A DNA stretch of 64,000 bases from Chloroflexota bacterium. Its GTDB lineage: Bacteria > Chloroflexota > UBA11872. A program made the position numbers and the translations under genes. This document shows positions 63,780-64,000 of the stretch, in pieces. How positions within the stretch are numbered: the stretch's first letter is position 1; the number at the start of each line of letters is the position of its first letter. The notes under the pieces were generated by a model. The model was not told where the DNA came from. It did no database searches and saw only the letters and a program-made list of their open reading frames with translations. The stretch spans positions 106,302 to 170,301 of the forward strand of contig JAJDVX010000032.1 in assembly GCA_022825895.1 (NCBI GenBank). Direction: 5' to 3'.

Positions 63780-64000
63780 GTGGCGCTGGGGGCGGTGGCC
63801 GGCCTGTTGCTGGTGAGCGCGGCGCTGCTGGGGCAGTACACGCCGCTGCAGGCGCAGGAAGAGGAGAGCAGCGAGGCCGAGGGCGCGCCCCGCAACGTGG
63901 CCGGGGTACGGATCAGCGGCCTCAGCGGGTCGCTGACGTACGGCGGCCGCGACAGCTTCACGGTCGAGGCCTTCAATCTCACCACGGTGCTCGCCTACGA
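63780..64000 (+). CDS. Secreted protein, N-terminal fragment cut by window end
   Basis: From GTG 63780 the frame runs open to the right edge (73 residues). VALGAVAGLLLVSAALLGQY is a signal peptide with a likely cleavage near AQ (Q25-A-Q27), followed by an acidic stretch (EEESSEAEGAPRNVAGVRIS) and the start of a beta-rich domain (GLSGSLTYGGRDSFTVEAFN). This pattern resembles cell-surface proteins built of fibronectin-III or cadherin-like modules. The start codon is uncertain. Confidence 0.55.
   Translation, partial: MALGAVAGLLLVSAALLGQYTPLQAQEEESSEAEGAPRNVAGVRISGLSGSLTYGGRDSFTVEAFNLTTVLAY

Overview
This is about 64 kb of GC-rich bacterial DNA with tightly packed genes on both strands. It looks like a member of the Chloroflexota, possibly near the Dehalococcoidia/SAR202 group. 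That placement is inference. It rests on a 23S-5S rRNA operon with no 16S beside it (a layout known from Dehalococcoides), an NHL-repeat protein carrying the 'YFQ(R/N)..(M/F)(D/E)' domain common in Chloroflexota, LCP-type wall enzymes, no LPS core or lipid A genes, and several Gfo/Idh/MocA and phytanoyl-CoA-dioxygenase-like enzymes. No alignment or tree could be run.

Layout. 1-7.4 kb: the end of a HicA toxin gene, an ABC-F ATPase preceded by a leader peptide and attenuator-like terminator, lepA, an NCS2 permease fused to a GHKL-like domain, and a VapBC-type toxin-antitoxin pair with a clear promoter. 7.4-14.7 kb: divergent tRNA-Ile and tRNA-Ala, a DUF5069 protein, 3-methyladenine glycosylase, aldo/keto reductase, a small lipoprotein, then an MDR dehydrogenase, a probable selenoprotein of the ArsC/Spx fold and an RraA-like protein, followed by a YkgJ-type protein and an SDR. 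14.8-18.2 kb: 5S and 23S rRNA on the minus strand with their own consensus promoter and long processing stems. 18.4-34.6 kb: Tat/lipoprotein ABC solute-binding protein, dioxygenase, large membrane protein, tRNA-Thr, kinase, HAD phosphatase, zinc-ribbon protein, heptosyltransferase-like GT9, MutY, LCP protein, NHL protein, two Gfo/Idh/MocA oxidoreductases and small proteins. 34.7-42.0 kb: a polysaccharide locus (flippase, GT39, GT4, three GT2). 42.1-45.4 kb: rpmG-secE-nusG-rplK-rplA-[L10 leader]-rplJ-rplL, not followed by rpoBC. 45.6-60.0 kb: a Rieske-helical fusion with a zinc dehydrogenase, two tandem MMPL transporters, SnoaL-like protein, another Gfo/Idh/MocA, a DrrAB-type exporter, a Rieske ferredoxin and an amidohydrolase. 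60.0-64.0 kb: membrane protein, response regulator, DUF4389 protein, MITE-like repeats and the start of a secreted protein.

The most unusual feature is at 11748-12104. An ArsC/Spx-like reading frame carries an in-frame TGA where the first cysteine of CxxC should be, with a 17-nt hairpin 12 nt downstream that matches the bacterial SECIS pattern. Other strong regulatory signals are the ABC-F attenuator, the L10 leader with its terminator, and the independent 23S-5S promoter. Several genes (permease, HAD, possibly the glycosylase) have no ATG, GTG or TTG at their expected N-terminus.
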